A stretch of 48,187 nucleotides of DNA from Pseudomonadota bacterium (GTDB lineage Bacteria > Pseudomonadota > Gammaproteobacteria > Burkholderiales > Burkholderiaceae_C), in NCBI GenBank assembly GCA_963204815.1, contig CAUJHQ010000092.1, forward strand, positions 1 through 48,187, read 5' to 3'. The translations under genes and the position numbers were made by a program. This document shows, one piece after another, positions 7,679-17,768 of this stretch. A model generated the notes under the pieces. That model was not told the DNA's origin. It made no database searches and was given only the letters and a program-made list of their open reading frames with translations. Position 1 is the stretch's first letter; each line of letters opens with the position of its first letter.

Positions 7679-8587
7679 TCAGACCGCGGCCAGCGAAGCG
7701 GGCACGGTCCCCTCGATCGTGCGGCGCAGCCATTGGTGCATCGGGTCGGCGTGGTGGCGCGCGTGCCAGACCAGGTACATCGGCAGCGGCGGTGCGTCGA
7801 ACGGCAGCCCGGCGTCGGCCAGGCCGTGCATCGTGGCGTCGCGCAGCAGCCGCGGCGCGGTCGCCAGGCGCGCCGTGCCGCGCACGAAGCCGGCCAGGCC
7901 GGCGAAGCCCGGCACGCTGGCGACGAAGCGGCGCTGGATGCCGCGTTCGGCGAGCACGTGGTCGAAGTCGAGCGAACGCTGCGGCTCGTAGACGACGGTG
8001 ACGTGCTCGGCGCCGACGTAGGCGTCCAGGTCGGCCGGCGCCGCCCGCATCGCGGGGTCGAACCAGACCACCCAGCGGTCCTCGAACAGGCGCTTCTGCA
8101 TCAGGTCGGCGGCGTCCGGCGGGCGTGGCGAGATCACGGCCTGGCAGCGGCCATCGCGCAGCATCTCGGCGGTCGGCACGTTCGACGGGATCACGCGCAG
8201 CGTGAGGCCGGGCGCTTCGGCGCGCAGCCGCGCCAGCGCGCTGGGCAGCAGCACCTCGCGCTGCAGGTCGTTGGCGGCGATCGTGATGCGGCCCTCGTAG
8301 CGCGCCGGGTCGAAGCCGCCGACCATGCTGAAGTTGCGCATCGCCTCCAGCAGCGCGCGCGCCTGCGGTGCCAGCGCCTCGGCGCGCGTGGTGGCGACGA
8401 TGCCGCGGCCCGAGCGCAGGAACAGCGGGTCGCCGACCAGTTCGCGCAGCTTCTCCAGCGAGTGACTCACCGCCGACTGCGTGACACCCAGGCGCCCCGC
8501 CGCGCCGGTGATCGAGCCCTCCTCGATGACGGCGATCAGCATCTCGAGTTGGTGACCGGTGAGGTCTGAATGATCGATTCGGCTCAT
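7679..8587 (-). CDS. LysR-family transcriptional regulator divergent from ligAB
   Basis: This 302-residue protein has an N-terminal winged helix-turn-helix (about 8-66, including EEGSITGAAGRLGVTQSAVSHSLEKLRE and DPLFLRSGRGI) and a C-terminal periplasmic-binding-like effector domain (about 95-295). This is the LysR layout, usually a tetrameric activator responding to a pathway metabolite. It is transcribed away from ligA across 108 bases, the classical arrangement for a LysR regulator and its target, so control of ligAB by an aromatic acid is a reasonable inference. The effector cannot be read from sequence. It ends 24 bases from the tRNA-Thr 3' end, on the opposite strand. Confidence 0.9.
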   Translation of the reverse strand: MSRIDHSDLTGHQLEMLIAVIEEGSITGAAGRLGVTQSAVSHSLEKLRELVGDPLFLRSGRGIVATTRAEALAPQARALLEAMRNFSMVGGFDPARYEGRITIAANDLQREVLLPSALARLRAEAPGLTLRVIPSNVPTAEMLRDGRCQAVISPRPPDAADLMQKRLFEDRWVVWFDPAMRAAPADLDAYVGAEHVTVVYEPQRSLDFDHVLAERGIQRRFVASVPGFAGLAGFVRGTARLATAPRLLRDATMHGLADAGLPFDAPPLPMYLVWHARHHADPMHQWLRRTIEGTVPASLAAV

Positions 8588-8695
8588 GTGACGGATGACG
8601 GCTGCGACCTTGGTCGCGATGATGAATGAGCCGAGACTCGCCGCGGGACGCTTGTGCAGCCCACTTGATCTGCGACAAATCCAAGGAGACCCCGC
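8588..8695. promoter_or_regulatory. lysR-ligA divergent control region
   Basis: This 108-base region separates the LysR regulator from ligA. It holds a 6-bp inverted repeat GCGACC-TT-GGTCGC at 8604-8617, a plausible operator half, and ends with AAGGAGA as the ligA ribosome-binding site. No strong sigma70 boxes are evident, which would fit an activator-dependent promoter. Confidence 0.5.
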
Positions 8696-9043
8696 ATGGC
8701 GAGCGCCAAGGCCCCGATCCCAGGCACCACCATCTTCGACGGCGAACAGGCACGCAAGGGCCTGGCACTCAACAAGATGTGCTTCTCGTTCAACAGCGCC
8801 GCCAACCGGGCCGCCTTCCTTGCCGACGAAGACGCCTACTGCGCCCGCTACGGGCTCAATGCGCAGCAGCGCGCCGCGATCCGCGCTCGCAACGTGCTCC
8901 AGCTCATCGCGGCAGGCGGCAACGCCTACTACCTCGCGAAGTTCGCCGGCATCTTCGGCCTGGACATGCAGGACATCGGCGCCCAGCAGACGGGCATGAC
9001 CAAGGACCAGTTCAAGGCCAAGCTGCTGGCCGCAAGGGGTTGA
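8696..9043 (+). CDS. ligA: Protocatechuate 4,5-dioxygenase-type alpha subunit (LigA)
   Basis: This 115-residue helical subunit of a class III extradiol dioxygenase caps the active site in the LigB subunit. It matches LigA through PGTTIFDGEQARKGLALNK, then NRAAFLADEDAYC and LIAAGGNAYYLAK, ending with TGMTKDQF. It is somewhat shorter than the roughly 120-150 residues of characterised LigA/PmdA proteins, mainly at the ends. A clear AAGGAGA lies 9 bases before the ATG. ligB follows after 5 bases. The enzyme would cleave protocatechuate, or possibly gallate or a related catechol, next to a hydroxyl. Confidence 0.9.
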   Translation: MASAKAPIPGTTIFDGEQARKGLALNKMCFSFNSAANRAAFLADEDAYCARYGLNAQQRAAIRARNVLQLIAAGGNAYYLAKFAGIFGLDMQDIGAQQTGMTKDQFKAKLLAARG

Positions 9044-9048
9044 ATCGG

Positions 9049-9885
9049 ATGGCTCGCATCATCGGTGGCGTCACCACCTCCCACGTGCCCGCGATCGGCG
9101 GCGCCATCGCCAAGGGTCTGCAGCAGGACCCGTACTGGAAACCCTTCTTCGACGGCTTCGGCCCGGTGCGCCACTGGCTCGCCGAGACCCGGCCCGACAC
9201 CGTGGTCGTCGTCTACAACGACCACGGCCTGAACTTCTTCCTCGACAAGATGCCGACCTTCGCGGTCGGTGCCGCCGCCGAGTACCGCAACGCCGACGAA
9301 GGCTGGGGCATCCCGCAGGTGCCGCCGTTCACCGGCGACACGGCGCTGTCGTGGCACATCATCGAGTCGCTGGTCGACGAGGAGTTCGACCTCACCACCT
9401 GCCAGGAGATGGCGGTCGACCACGCGTTCACGCTGCCGATGGCGCTGCTCTGGCCCGACCAGATCTGGCCCGTAAAGGTCGTGCCCGTTTGCATCAACAC
9501 CGTGCAGGCGCCGCTGCCCAGTGCGAAGCGCGTCTGGAAGCTCGGCGAGGCGCTCGGCCGCGCCGTCACGTCGTGGCCGGGCGACGAGAAGGTGCTCGTG
9601 CTGGGCACCGGCGGCCTGTCGCACCAGCTCGACGGCGAGCGCGCCGGCTTCATCAACAAGGACTTCGACCTGAAGTTCATGGACAGCCTCACGGCCGATC
9701 CGACCTGGGCCACGCAGTTCGACACCCACCAGCTGGTCGAGCAGACGGGCACGCAGGGCGTGGAGCTGCTGATGTGGCTGGCCACCCGCGCGGCGCTCGG
9801 CGCCAAGGCGCGTGAACTGCACCGCAATTACCACATCCCGATCTCAAACACCGCCTCCGGGCTGATGCTCTTCGAGCCGGCATGA
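9049..9885 (+). CDS. ligB: Protocatechuate 4,5-dioxygenase-type beta (catalytic) subunit (LigB)
   Basis: This 278-residue catalytic subunit uses non-heme Fe(II) for extradiol ring cleavage. The metal ligands of LigB are preserved as H12 (TTSHVPAIG), H59 (YNDHG) and E239 (GVELLMWL). The catalytic base H192 (GGLSHQL) and H125 (VDHAF) are also present. The C-terminus YHIPISNTASGLM is LigB-like. The start at 9049 is chosen because it lies 5 bases after ligA and aligns with LigB. No hydratase, aldolase, lactonase or CHMS dehydrogenase gene for the 4,5-cleavage pathway is present in this window, so the substrate (protocatechuate, gallate or another catechol acid) is uncertain. Confidence 0.92.
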   Translation: MARIIGGVTTSHVPAIGGAIAKGLQQDPYWKPFFDGFGPVRHWLAETRPDTVVVVYNDHGLNFFLDKMPTFAVGAAAEYRNADEGWGIPQVPPFTGDTALSWHIIESLVDEEFDLTTCQEMAVDHAFTLPMALLWPDQIWPVKVVPVCINTVQAPLPSAKRVWKLGEALGRAVTSWPGDEKVLVLGTGGLSHQLDGERAGFINKDFDLKFMDSLTADPTWATQFDTHQLVEQTGTQGVELLMWLATRAALGAKARELHRNYHIPISNTASGLMLFEPA

Positions 9886-9888
9886 GGC

Positions 9889-9909
9889 CCGGGCCGGCGT
9901 AACGCCCGG
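9889..9909. terminator. Weak hairpin between converging ligB and DUF721 gene
   Basis: 6-bp arms CCGGGC (9889-9894) and GCCCGG (9904-9909) with a 9-base loop sit directly after the ligB stop. There is no T-tract. It is the only candidate terminator in the 43-base gap. Confidence 0.3.
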
Positions 9910-9928
9910 TTGCGCCTCGCCCCGCCGC

Positions 9929-10249
9929 CTAGGCCTGCGGCGGTTGAACCCGTATCTTGATGGGTGTACCCTGCCAGCCCCGCTCCCGCAACGCGGCTTC
10001 GAGCCGGGGCAGCAACTGGCGAAGCTTCGCCGCCGCCGCCCCGTGGGCCGCCAGCAGCGCCCAGCCGTCGTCGTCCACCGGACCGGGGCGAACCGCGTCG
10101 CGCAGGCCGGGGGGCAGCAGGCTGCTCACCGCGTCGAAACGGGCGCGTGACTCCTGCAGCCGCTGCAGCAGGCGCGCCAGCGGTTCGCTGCGCTCGAGCG
10201 CGTTGCCCAACGGCAGCGTGCCCGGGGTGTGCAGGGGGCGGGTGGTCAT
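9929..10249 (-). CDS. DUF721 (DciA-like) protein
   Basis: This 106-residue basic protein matches the DUF721 family, which includes DciA, the helicase operator that helps load DnaB in bacteria lacking DnaC/DnaI. The N-terminal part (about 8-50, LARLLQRLQESRARFDAVSSLLPPGLRD) is helical, and the C-terminal half carries the family pattern WALLAAHGAAAAKLRQLLPRL, ending in PIKIRVQPP. Length fits the short betaproteobacterial form. It is divergent from the M23 peptidase gene by 15 bases and near secA, a neighbourhood I recall as conserved in Burkholderiales. The DciA role is inferred from the family. Confidence 0.8.
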   Translation of the reverse strand: MTTRPLHTPGTLPLGNALERSEPLARLLQRLQESRARFDAVSSLLPPGLRDAVRPGPVDDDGWALLAAHGAAAAKLRQLLPRLEAALRERGWQGTPIKIRVQPPQA

Positions 10250-10264
10250 GAACGGAGTCTAACG

Positions 10265-11233
10265 ATGCAGGTGCTCATCACCCACGGCCGGATGGCGAAG
10301 ACGCGCGTGCTCAACCTGAGCGCGCGCCGCATCGCCGCGCTGGTGCTGCTGCTGGCCGCGCTGCTGATGCTGACCTCGGGCGCGGTCTACCACTTCATTT
10401 TCCTGAAGGCGGCGCGCGAGGGCTGGCCGGTCGTGAGCTCGGTCGTGCGCCTGGTCGTGCGCGACGAGATCGCCCAGCGCGACCGCTTCATGCGCGAGAA
10501 TCTCGACGCCATCGCCAGCAAGGTGGGCGAGATGCAGGCCAAGCTGGTGAAACTGGAAGCGATGGGCGAGCGCATCTCCGGCCTCGCCGGCGTGAAGGCC
10601 GACGACCTCAAGCCGCTGCAGCGCAGCAGCGACAACGGGGCCGCACCCGGCGCCAGCGGCGGCCGCTACGTGCCGGTGGCCAATCCATCGCTGGACGAGC
10701 TGCAGCGCATCGTCGCCGGCCTGGACGCCGCCGCCGACCAGAACACCGATGTCTTCACGCTCGTCGAGTCGCGCCTGCTCGAAAGCCGGCTGGCGACGCT
10801 GATGATCCCGAATTCGGCGCCGGTCGACGGCAGCGTCGGCTCGGGGTTCGGCTTCCGCACCGACCCGTTCACCAGCCGGACGGCATTGCACACCGGCCTG
10901 GACTTCCCGGCCGACACCGGCACGCCGATCCACGCCGCCGCCGGCGGCCTGGTGCTCGACACCGCCTGGCACCCCGAGTACGGCCACCTGCTCGAGATTG
11001 ACCACGGCAACGGCCTGACAACGCGCTACGCCCATTGCTCCAAGGTGCTGGTGACGCCGGGCACACTGGTCAAGCGCGGGCAGCTCGTGGCCCATGTGGG
11101 CAGCACCGGCCGGTCGACCGGGCCGCACCTGCACTTCGAGGTGCTGGTCGACGGCGTGCCGCAGGATCCGGCGCGCTTCCTCGCCGGCGGGGCCGCCGCC
11201 CTGGCCAAGGCCGGCGCCACGCGCCGCCGGTAA
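10265..11233 (+). CDS. M23 family metallopeptidase, membrane-anchored
   Basis: This 322-residue protein is a LytM/M23 endopeptidase or cell-wall hydrolase regulator facing the periplasm. A basic N-terminus is followed by one membrane anchor (about 22-45), a coiled-coil-like region (about 65-115), a Gly/Ala linker, and the C-terminal M23 domain (about 185-310). Zn ligands and catalytic residues appear intact: HTGLDFPA (His and Asp), YAHCS and PHLHFEV. Active peptidase is therefore likely, unlike degenerate EnvC/NlpD forms. The start at 10265 is preferred over an upstream in-frame GTG because GGAG lies 7 bases before it. It precedes secA by 132 bases. Confidence 0.92.
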   Translation: MQVLITHGRMAKTRVLNLSARRIAALVLLLAALLMLTSGAVYHFIFLKAAREGWPVVSSVVRLVVRDEIAQRDRFMRENLDAIASKVGEMQAKLVKLEAMGERISGLAGVKADDLKPLQRSSDNGAAPGASGGRYVPVANPSLDELQRIVAGLDAAADQNTDVFTLVESRLLESRLATLMIPNSAPVDGSVGSGFGFRTDPFTSRTALHTGLDFPADTGTPIHAAAGGLVLDTAWHPEYGHLLEIDHGNGLTTRYAHCSKVLVTPGTLVKRGQLVAHVGSTGRSTGPHLHFEVLVDGVPQDPARFLAGGAAALAKAGATRRR

Positions 11234-11235
11234 AG

Positions 11236-11365
11236 TAAACTCGCCGGCTTTGTGCCGGTGGTCGCCGGCCCCTCGGGCCGACGGCGCCCGCCGCTTCGTT
11301 GAAAGCGGCCGCGCTGCCCTCACGTACCGCCGGCCCACCCCGAACCCACCGCCCGCGGACGCTGC
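11236..11365 (+). promoter_or_regulatory. Structured secA leader with candidate -10
   Basis: TAAACT (11236-11241) just after the M23 stop is a candidate -10. The following 125 bases before secA contain several GC hairpins, including a 7-bp stem GCCGCTT (11290-11296) / AAGCGGC (11303-11309). No small ORF like E. coli secM is visible, and no clear Shine-Dalgarno precedes the secA ATG. Confidence 0.4.
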
Positions 11366-14110
<2,745 letters not shown>

Positions 14111-14150
14111 ACGCCGGCGTCCGGCGGCGCGCGGCGCACAGACCCTGAGA

Positions 14151-14172
14151 AAGGGGCCCCGCGGGGCCCCTT
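14151..14172. terminator. Bidirectional terminator between secA and the subtilase gene
   Basis: A perfect inverted repeat has 10-bp arms, AAGGGGCCCC and its complement, separated by two bases. The stem begins with A's and ends with T's, so it reads as a terminator from both strands. It sits 41 bases after secA and 22 bases after the end of the converging S8 peptidase gene. Confidence 0.8.
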
Positions 14173-14193
14173 CGCATTGGCGGTCGCGCTCGC

Positions 14194-16794
14194 TTACGGG
14201 CGGGCGATCGTGATGACCGGCGAGGTCCAGGTCTCCCAGTCGGCGCTGTTGTCGTCGTCGCCCAGGGCCTTCAGCGCGCGCACCTTCACGATGTAGCGGC
14301 CGTTCGGCACCGTCGTCCACTGCTTCGGGTTCGTGCCCTTGCCGCGGAAGGTGGTGCCGTCCCACGCGAACGTGAAGAAGCCACCCGGCGTCGAGTTGCG
14401 CGTCACGTACTCGTCCAGGCTCACCTTGTGCCAGAAGCGGCCGGTGTCGGCGTCGTAGGCCTCGAGCACGAGGCGGCGCGACAGGTGATCCAGGTGGATC
14501 AGGAAGTACGCGATGCTGGACTCGTCGGCCATCGTGAACGTGGCGCCGCCGGGCTGGTTCGTCAGCGACGTCCCGCTCAGCGAGGCCAGCCACGGGAAGC
14601 CGTTCGCCGTCGGCGTCAGCACCTGGGTCGACTGGTAGTCGCCCTTGAAGCCGGCGAACGGCACGCGCAGCGGGGCGGTGCCGTTGGAGGCCGTCAGCAC
14701 GACGTAGCCGCCGTAGATGCTGCGGTCGGGCAGGGCCGCGTTGGCGTCGATCGTGACCTCGAACGACGCCTTGCCGCGCGGCGGCACCGTGACGGTGGTC
14801 CGGCTGAACGACACCGTGGCCGGCGCATCGTAGACGCCGCTGACGTTGTAGCTGGCGCCGGACTGCGTGTTCGGGCCGGTGGCCAGCGCCGACTGGTGCG
14901 TCACGGTGTAGGTCACCGGGGCGCGCGTCGTGTTGGTCACTTCGAGGCGGCGCGTCTGCGGGCCGGCCTGGCTCTCGCCGAGGGACAGCTGGCTCGGCGT
15001 CACCATGCCGGTGGCCTGGATCGTGCCCATGATGTCCAGCATGCCGGCGCCCTGGCGGTGCGTCTGGTCCAGCAGGCCCAGGCCGGGGTTGCCCTGCCAG
15101 TTCTTCGGGTCGGCCGTGTTCTGCATGCGCGCCATCATCTGGCCGGCCCGGATCTTCGGGTCGGCTTCGAGGATCAGCGCAGCCGCGCCGGCGACGTGCG
15201 GCGAGCTCATCGACGTGCCCGACAGCACCGCCTGGCCGCCCTGCTCGAGCGGGTAGCTCGACAGGATGCCGCCGCCCGGGGCGCCGATGTTGGGCTTGAG
15301 GTCGAGTTCGGCGGTGAGGCCGTACGAGCTGAAGCCCGAGATCAGGCCGCCGGTGCCGAAGGGCCACGAGACGTAGTTGCCGCTCCAGGTCAGCGACGTC
15401 GGGCCGGCGGCGATGGCGGCGTCGAGCGCCGCGCCCTGCGCCGCGGTGACGGCGACGACCGGGATCGTGATCGGCACCGCGCCGGCTACGGTCGGGTTCA
15501 GCGCGCCGGCGGCGTTGTTGTAGAGCACGACCGCTGCCGCGCCCGCGGCCTGCGCGTTCGCGGCCTTGACGGCGAAGCCGCAGGTGCCGCGGCGGATCAG
15601 CACCGCCTGGCCGGCCAGGCTGCCGGCGGCGAGCGGATCGCAGCCGTCGTTGGTGGTCGCCGGCGTGCCGGTCTTGGCCATCGGCAGGCTGCCGCTGGTC
15701 GGGGCGAGCGGCGAGGCCGAGGCGCTGTTGTAGCCGAACGGCGTGCTGCCCACCGTGAACGAGAGCTGCGCGTTGTCGAACGAGGCGACACCGATCACGT
15801 TGTCGCCCACGCCCGGCGCGCCGGCCGCGAACAGGGCGTCGGGCGACGAGCCGTTGGGCCCGTTGTTGCCGATCGACGCCACCATGACGACGCCCTTCTT
15901 CACGAGGCGGCTGGTCGCCTGCGCGGTCGGGTACTGCGGCCACTGGCGGCCCGAGCCGAGGCTCTGGTTGACGACGTCCATGCCGTCCTCGTAGGCCTTC
16001 TCGAGCGCGGCGACGATGATCTCGGAGGACGTCGTGCCGGTGCAGCCGAACACGCGGTAGGCGCCGAACTGCACGCCCGGCGCCACGCCGACGAGGCCGC
16101 CGCCGTTGGCGCCGACGATGCCCGCCACGTGCGTGCCGTGTCCGTTGCAGTCGTCGGGGTTGGCGTCGGGGTTCGGCACCTGCGCGGCGGGGTCGTCCGA
16201 CGACGAGTCGTACCCGTCGCCGACGAAGTCGTGGCCGGCGACGACGCGCGCGGTCGGGAAGCTCGCGCTGCCCGGCACGCCGCTGCCGCCGAAGGCCGGG
16301 TGGTCGATGTCGATGCCGGTGTCGATGATGCCGACCTTGATGCCGCGGCCCGACAGGCCCAGCGACTGCTGCGCCACCTTGGCGCCGGTGAGCTCGATCG
16401 CCGCGGCGAGGTCGAGCGCGTTGCCGGCCACCTGCAGCGGCGACGGTGCATCCACTCGCATCACGGGGTAGATGGCCTTCACGCCGGGCAGCTGCAGCAG
16501 CTTGGCGCGGTCCTTCGCGCCGACCTCGACCGTGAAGCCGTTGAACAGCGTCCCGTAGCTGCGGCGCTCCTTCATGCGGATGTTGGCGGCGCGCGCATTG
16601 CTGCGGAAGTTCGCCTTCTCGATCTGCACCTCGCTCTTCGTGCGGCCGTCCGCGGTGGGCGCGCCCTCGAGCTCGACGAACCAGAGTCGTCCGGATTCAG
16701 ACTCCGTGCTGGACACCGACTGCGCGTGCGCAGCGAAGACCGAGACAGCTGCCGCGATGGCGGTCAGCATCGGTCGCATGTGCGGGAACTTCAT
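14194..16794 (-). CDS. Secreted subtilisin-like serine protease (S8) with PA and Fn3-like domains
   Basis: This 866-residue exported protease has a Sec signal peptide (about 1-25, ending AAHAQ), then an I9-type propeptide (about 36-115). The S8 domain has the catalytic triad D158 (GIIDTGID), H219 (NGHGTHVAG) and S528 (SGTSMSSPH), with oxyanion Asn near 310 (SIGNNG). A PA domain (about 375-470) is inserted between His and Ser, as in the large lactocepin/C5a-peptidase type. The C-terminal region (about 570-866) is beta-rich and Fn3-like, ending in AP-like FAWDGTTFRGKG repeats. No membrane anchor or sorting tail is visible, so it is probably released. The start at 16794 follows AGGAGA at good spacing. 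Mature residues begin near 26. Confidence 0.93.
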   Translation of the reverse strand: MKFPHMRPMLTAIAAAVSVFAAHAQSVSSTESESGRLWFVELEGAPTADGRTKSEVQIEKANFRSNARAANIRMKERRSYGTLFNGFTVEVGAKDRAKLLQLPGVKAIYPVMRVDAPSPLQVAGNALDLAAAIELTGAKVAQQSLGLSGRGIKVGIIDTGIDIDHPAFGGSGVPGSASFPTARVVAGHDFVGDGYDSSSDDPAAQVPNPDANPDDCNGHGTHVAGIVGANGGGLVGVAPGVQFGAYRVFGCTGTTSSEIIVAALEKAYEDGMDVVNQSLGSGRQWPQYPTAQATSRLVKKGVVMVASIGNNGPNGSSPDALFAAGAPGVGDNVIGVASFDNAQLSFTVGSTPFGYNSASASPLAPTSGSLPMAKTGTPATTNDGCDPLAAGSLAGQAVLIRRGTCGFAVKAANAQAAGAAAVVLYNNAAGALNPTVAGAVPITIPVVAVTAAQGAALDAAIAAGPTSLTWSGNYVSWPFGTGGLISGFSSYGLTAELDLKPNIGAPGGGILSSYPLEQGGQAVLSGTSMSSPHVAGAAALILEADPKIRAGQMMARMQNTADPKNWQGNPGLGLLDQTHRQGAGMLDIMGTIQATGMVTPSQLSLGESQAGPQTRRLEVTNTTRAPVTYTVTHQSALATGPNTQSGASYNVSGVYDAPATVSFSRTTVTVPPRGKASFEVTIDANAALPDRSIYGGYVVLTASNGTAPLRVPFAGFKGDYQSTQVLTPTANGFPWLASLSGTSLTNQPGGATFTMADESSIAYFLIHLDHLSRRLVLEAYDADTGRFWHKVSLDEYVTRNSTPGGFFTFAWDGTTFRGKGTNPKQWTTVPNGRYIVKVRALKALGDDDNSADWETWTSPVITIARP

Positions 16795-17098
16795 CCACTC
16801 TCTCCTGTGAGCGACACCTTTCGTGAAGGTGCCGGAACGTGGGCTGCCAACGGTCCCCGGGTCGTGATGCCGACACGCCGGTCGGACGTGCGGCCCCCTG
16901 AACGATCGCCGGGGTCCGAAGGGCGGGCTGCCATCCGCGCCTTCGAAAGTGGGGCTGATTATGTTGAGCCTGCAATCGTCTTGACTACGCGCTTGCCCGA
17001 GTGTCGGCCGCACTCCCCCCGCATTCGAGGGTTGGGGCTGGCGCGAACTGTGCAGATCAGCCACCTAGAATTCTCCGATTCCGCCCTTTGCCTCCGCC
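16795..17098. other. 304-base intergenic region between subtilase and GNAT genes
   Basis: This divergent spacer has no convincing ORF. It holds a candidate minus-strand -10 CATAAT (16958-16963), a 6-bp hairpin CACCTT/AAGGTG (16815-16831) in the putative subtilase leader, and a plus-strand TAGAAT (17066-17071) 28 bases before the GNAT start. It is noticeably more AT-containing around 16955-16990 than its surroundings. Confidence 0.45.
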
Positions 17099-17701
17099 AT
17101 GACCGAGTCCCGTGCCGCGAAGCCGACGCTCGACGCGCGCACGCTCGTCGAGCGCGCGCCCGGCCTGATCACCACCCCGAACCTGCGCCTCGAATGGCCG
17201 CGCGCCGCGCACGCCGCGGCGGTGCGCGAAAGCGTCAACGCCTCGCTCGCGTCGCTGCAGTTCGTGCGCTGGGCGCAGCAGCCGTTCGACGACGACGCCG
17301 CGCGCCGCTTCTGCGAAGCCGACGCGGCGCAGGTCGCGGCCGGCCACGGCCTCATCTACTTCGCGTTCGAACGCGCGAGCGGCCGCTTCGTCGGCAACCT
17401 CGACCTGCACACGTTCGACTTCAGCGTGCCACGCTGCCAGATCGGCTACGTGGGTGACCTGCGCTTCGCGCGCCGCGGGCTGATGCGCGAGGCCGCGCTG
17501 ACGCTGGTGGACCTGGCGTTCGAGCTCGGCATCGAGCGCGTCGAGGCGTGGTGCGACCTGCGCAACGAGCGCTCGATCCACTTCGCGCAGACGCTCGGGC
17601 TGCTCTATGAAGGGCTGATGCGCGGCGTCGAGCGCGACACGCAGGGCGCGCTGTGCGACCAGGTCCTGCTGGCGCGCCTGCGCAGCGACCGCGCGCCCTG
17701 A
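17099..17701 (+). CDS. GNAT family N-acetyltransferase (RimJ/RimL-like)
   Basis: This 200-residue cytoplasmic acetyltransferase uses acetyl-CoA. The N-terminal strand [13 protein letters not shown] starts the RimJ/RimL-type fold. The middle has [24 protein letters not shown], and the acetyl-CoA region is [22 protein letters not shown], followed by [22 protein letters not shown]. The substrate cannot be predicted: RimJ/L relatives acetylate ribosomal-protein N-termini, others small molecules. A -10-like TAGAAT precedes it. It lies upstream of argJ, though argJ appears to have its own promoter. A second RimJ/RimL-type GNAT lies at 22044, and the two are clearly related but not near-identical. 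Confidence 0.88.
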   Translation: MTESRAAKPTLDARTLVERAPGLITTPNLRLEWPRAAHAAAVRESVNASLASLQFVRWAQQPFDDDAARRFCEADAAQVAAGHGLIYFAFERASGRFVGNLDLHTFDFSVPRCQIGYVGDLRFARRGLMREAALTLVDLAFELGIERVEAWCDLRNERSIHFAQTLGLLYEGLMRGVERDTQGALCDQVLLARLRSDRAP

Positions 17702-17731
17702 GGCGCGGCGCCATCGCGCGCGGCGGCCTCC

Positions 17732-17737
17732 TAGAAT
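17732..17737 (+). promoter_or_regulatory. Candidate -10 element for argJ
   Basis: TAGAAT is centred about 34 bases before the argJ ATG at 17769. No clear -35 hexamer is seen. The same spacing of a TA-A-T box to the start codon recurs at several other genes here. Confidence 0.4.
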
Positions 17738-17768
17738 GGGCCGCCTCTCCAGCGAACGCCGAAGCGCC

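Noticed and set aside
7579-9928. tRNA-Thr as an integration site for a mobile island carrying lysR-ligAB
   Set aside because: No repeat of the tRNA 3' end was found by eye downstream of ligB, and no integrase is present.
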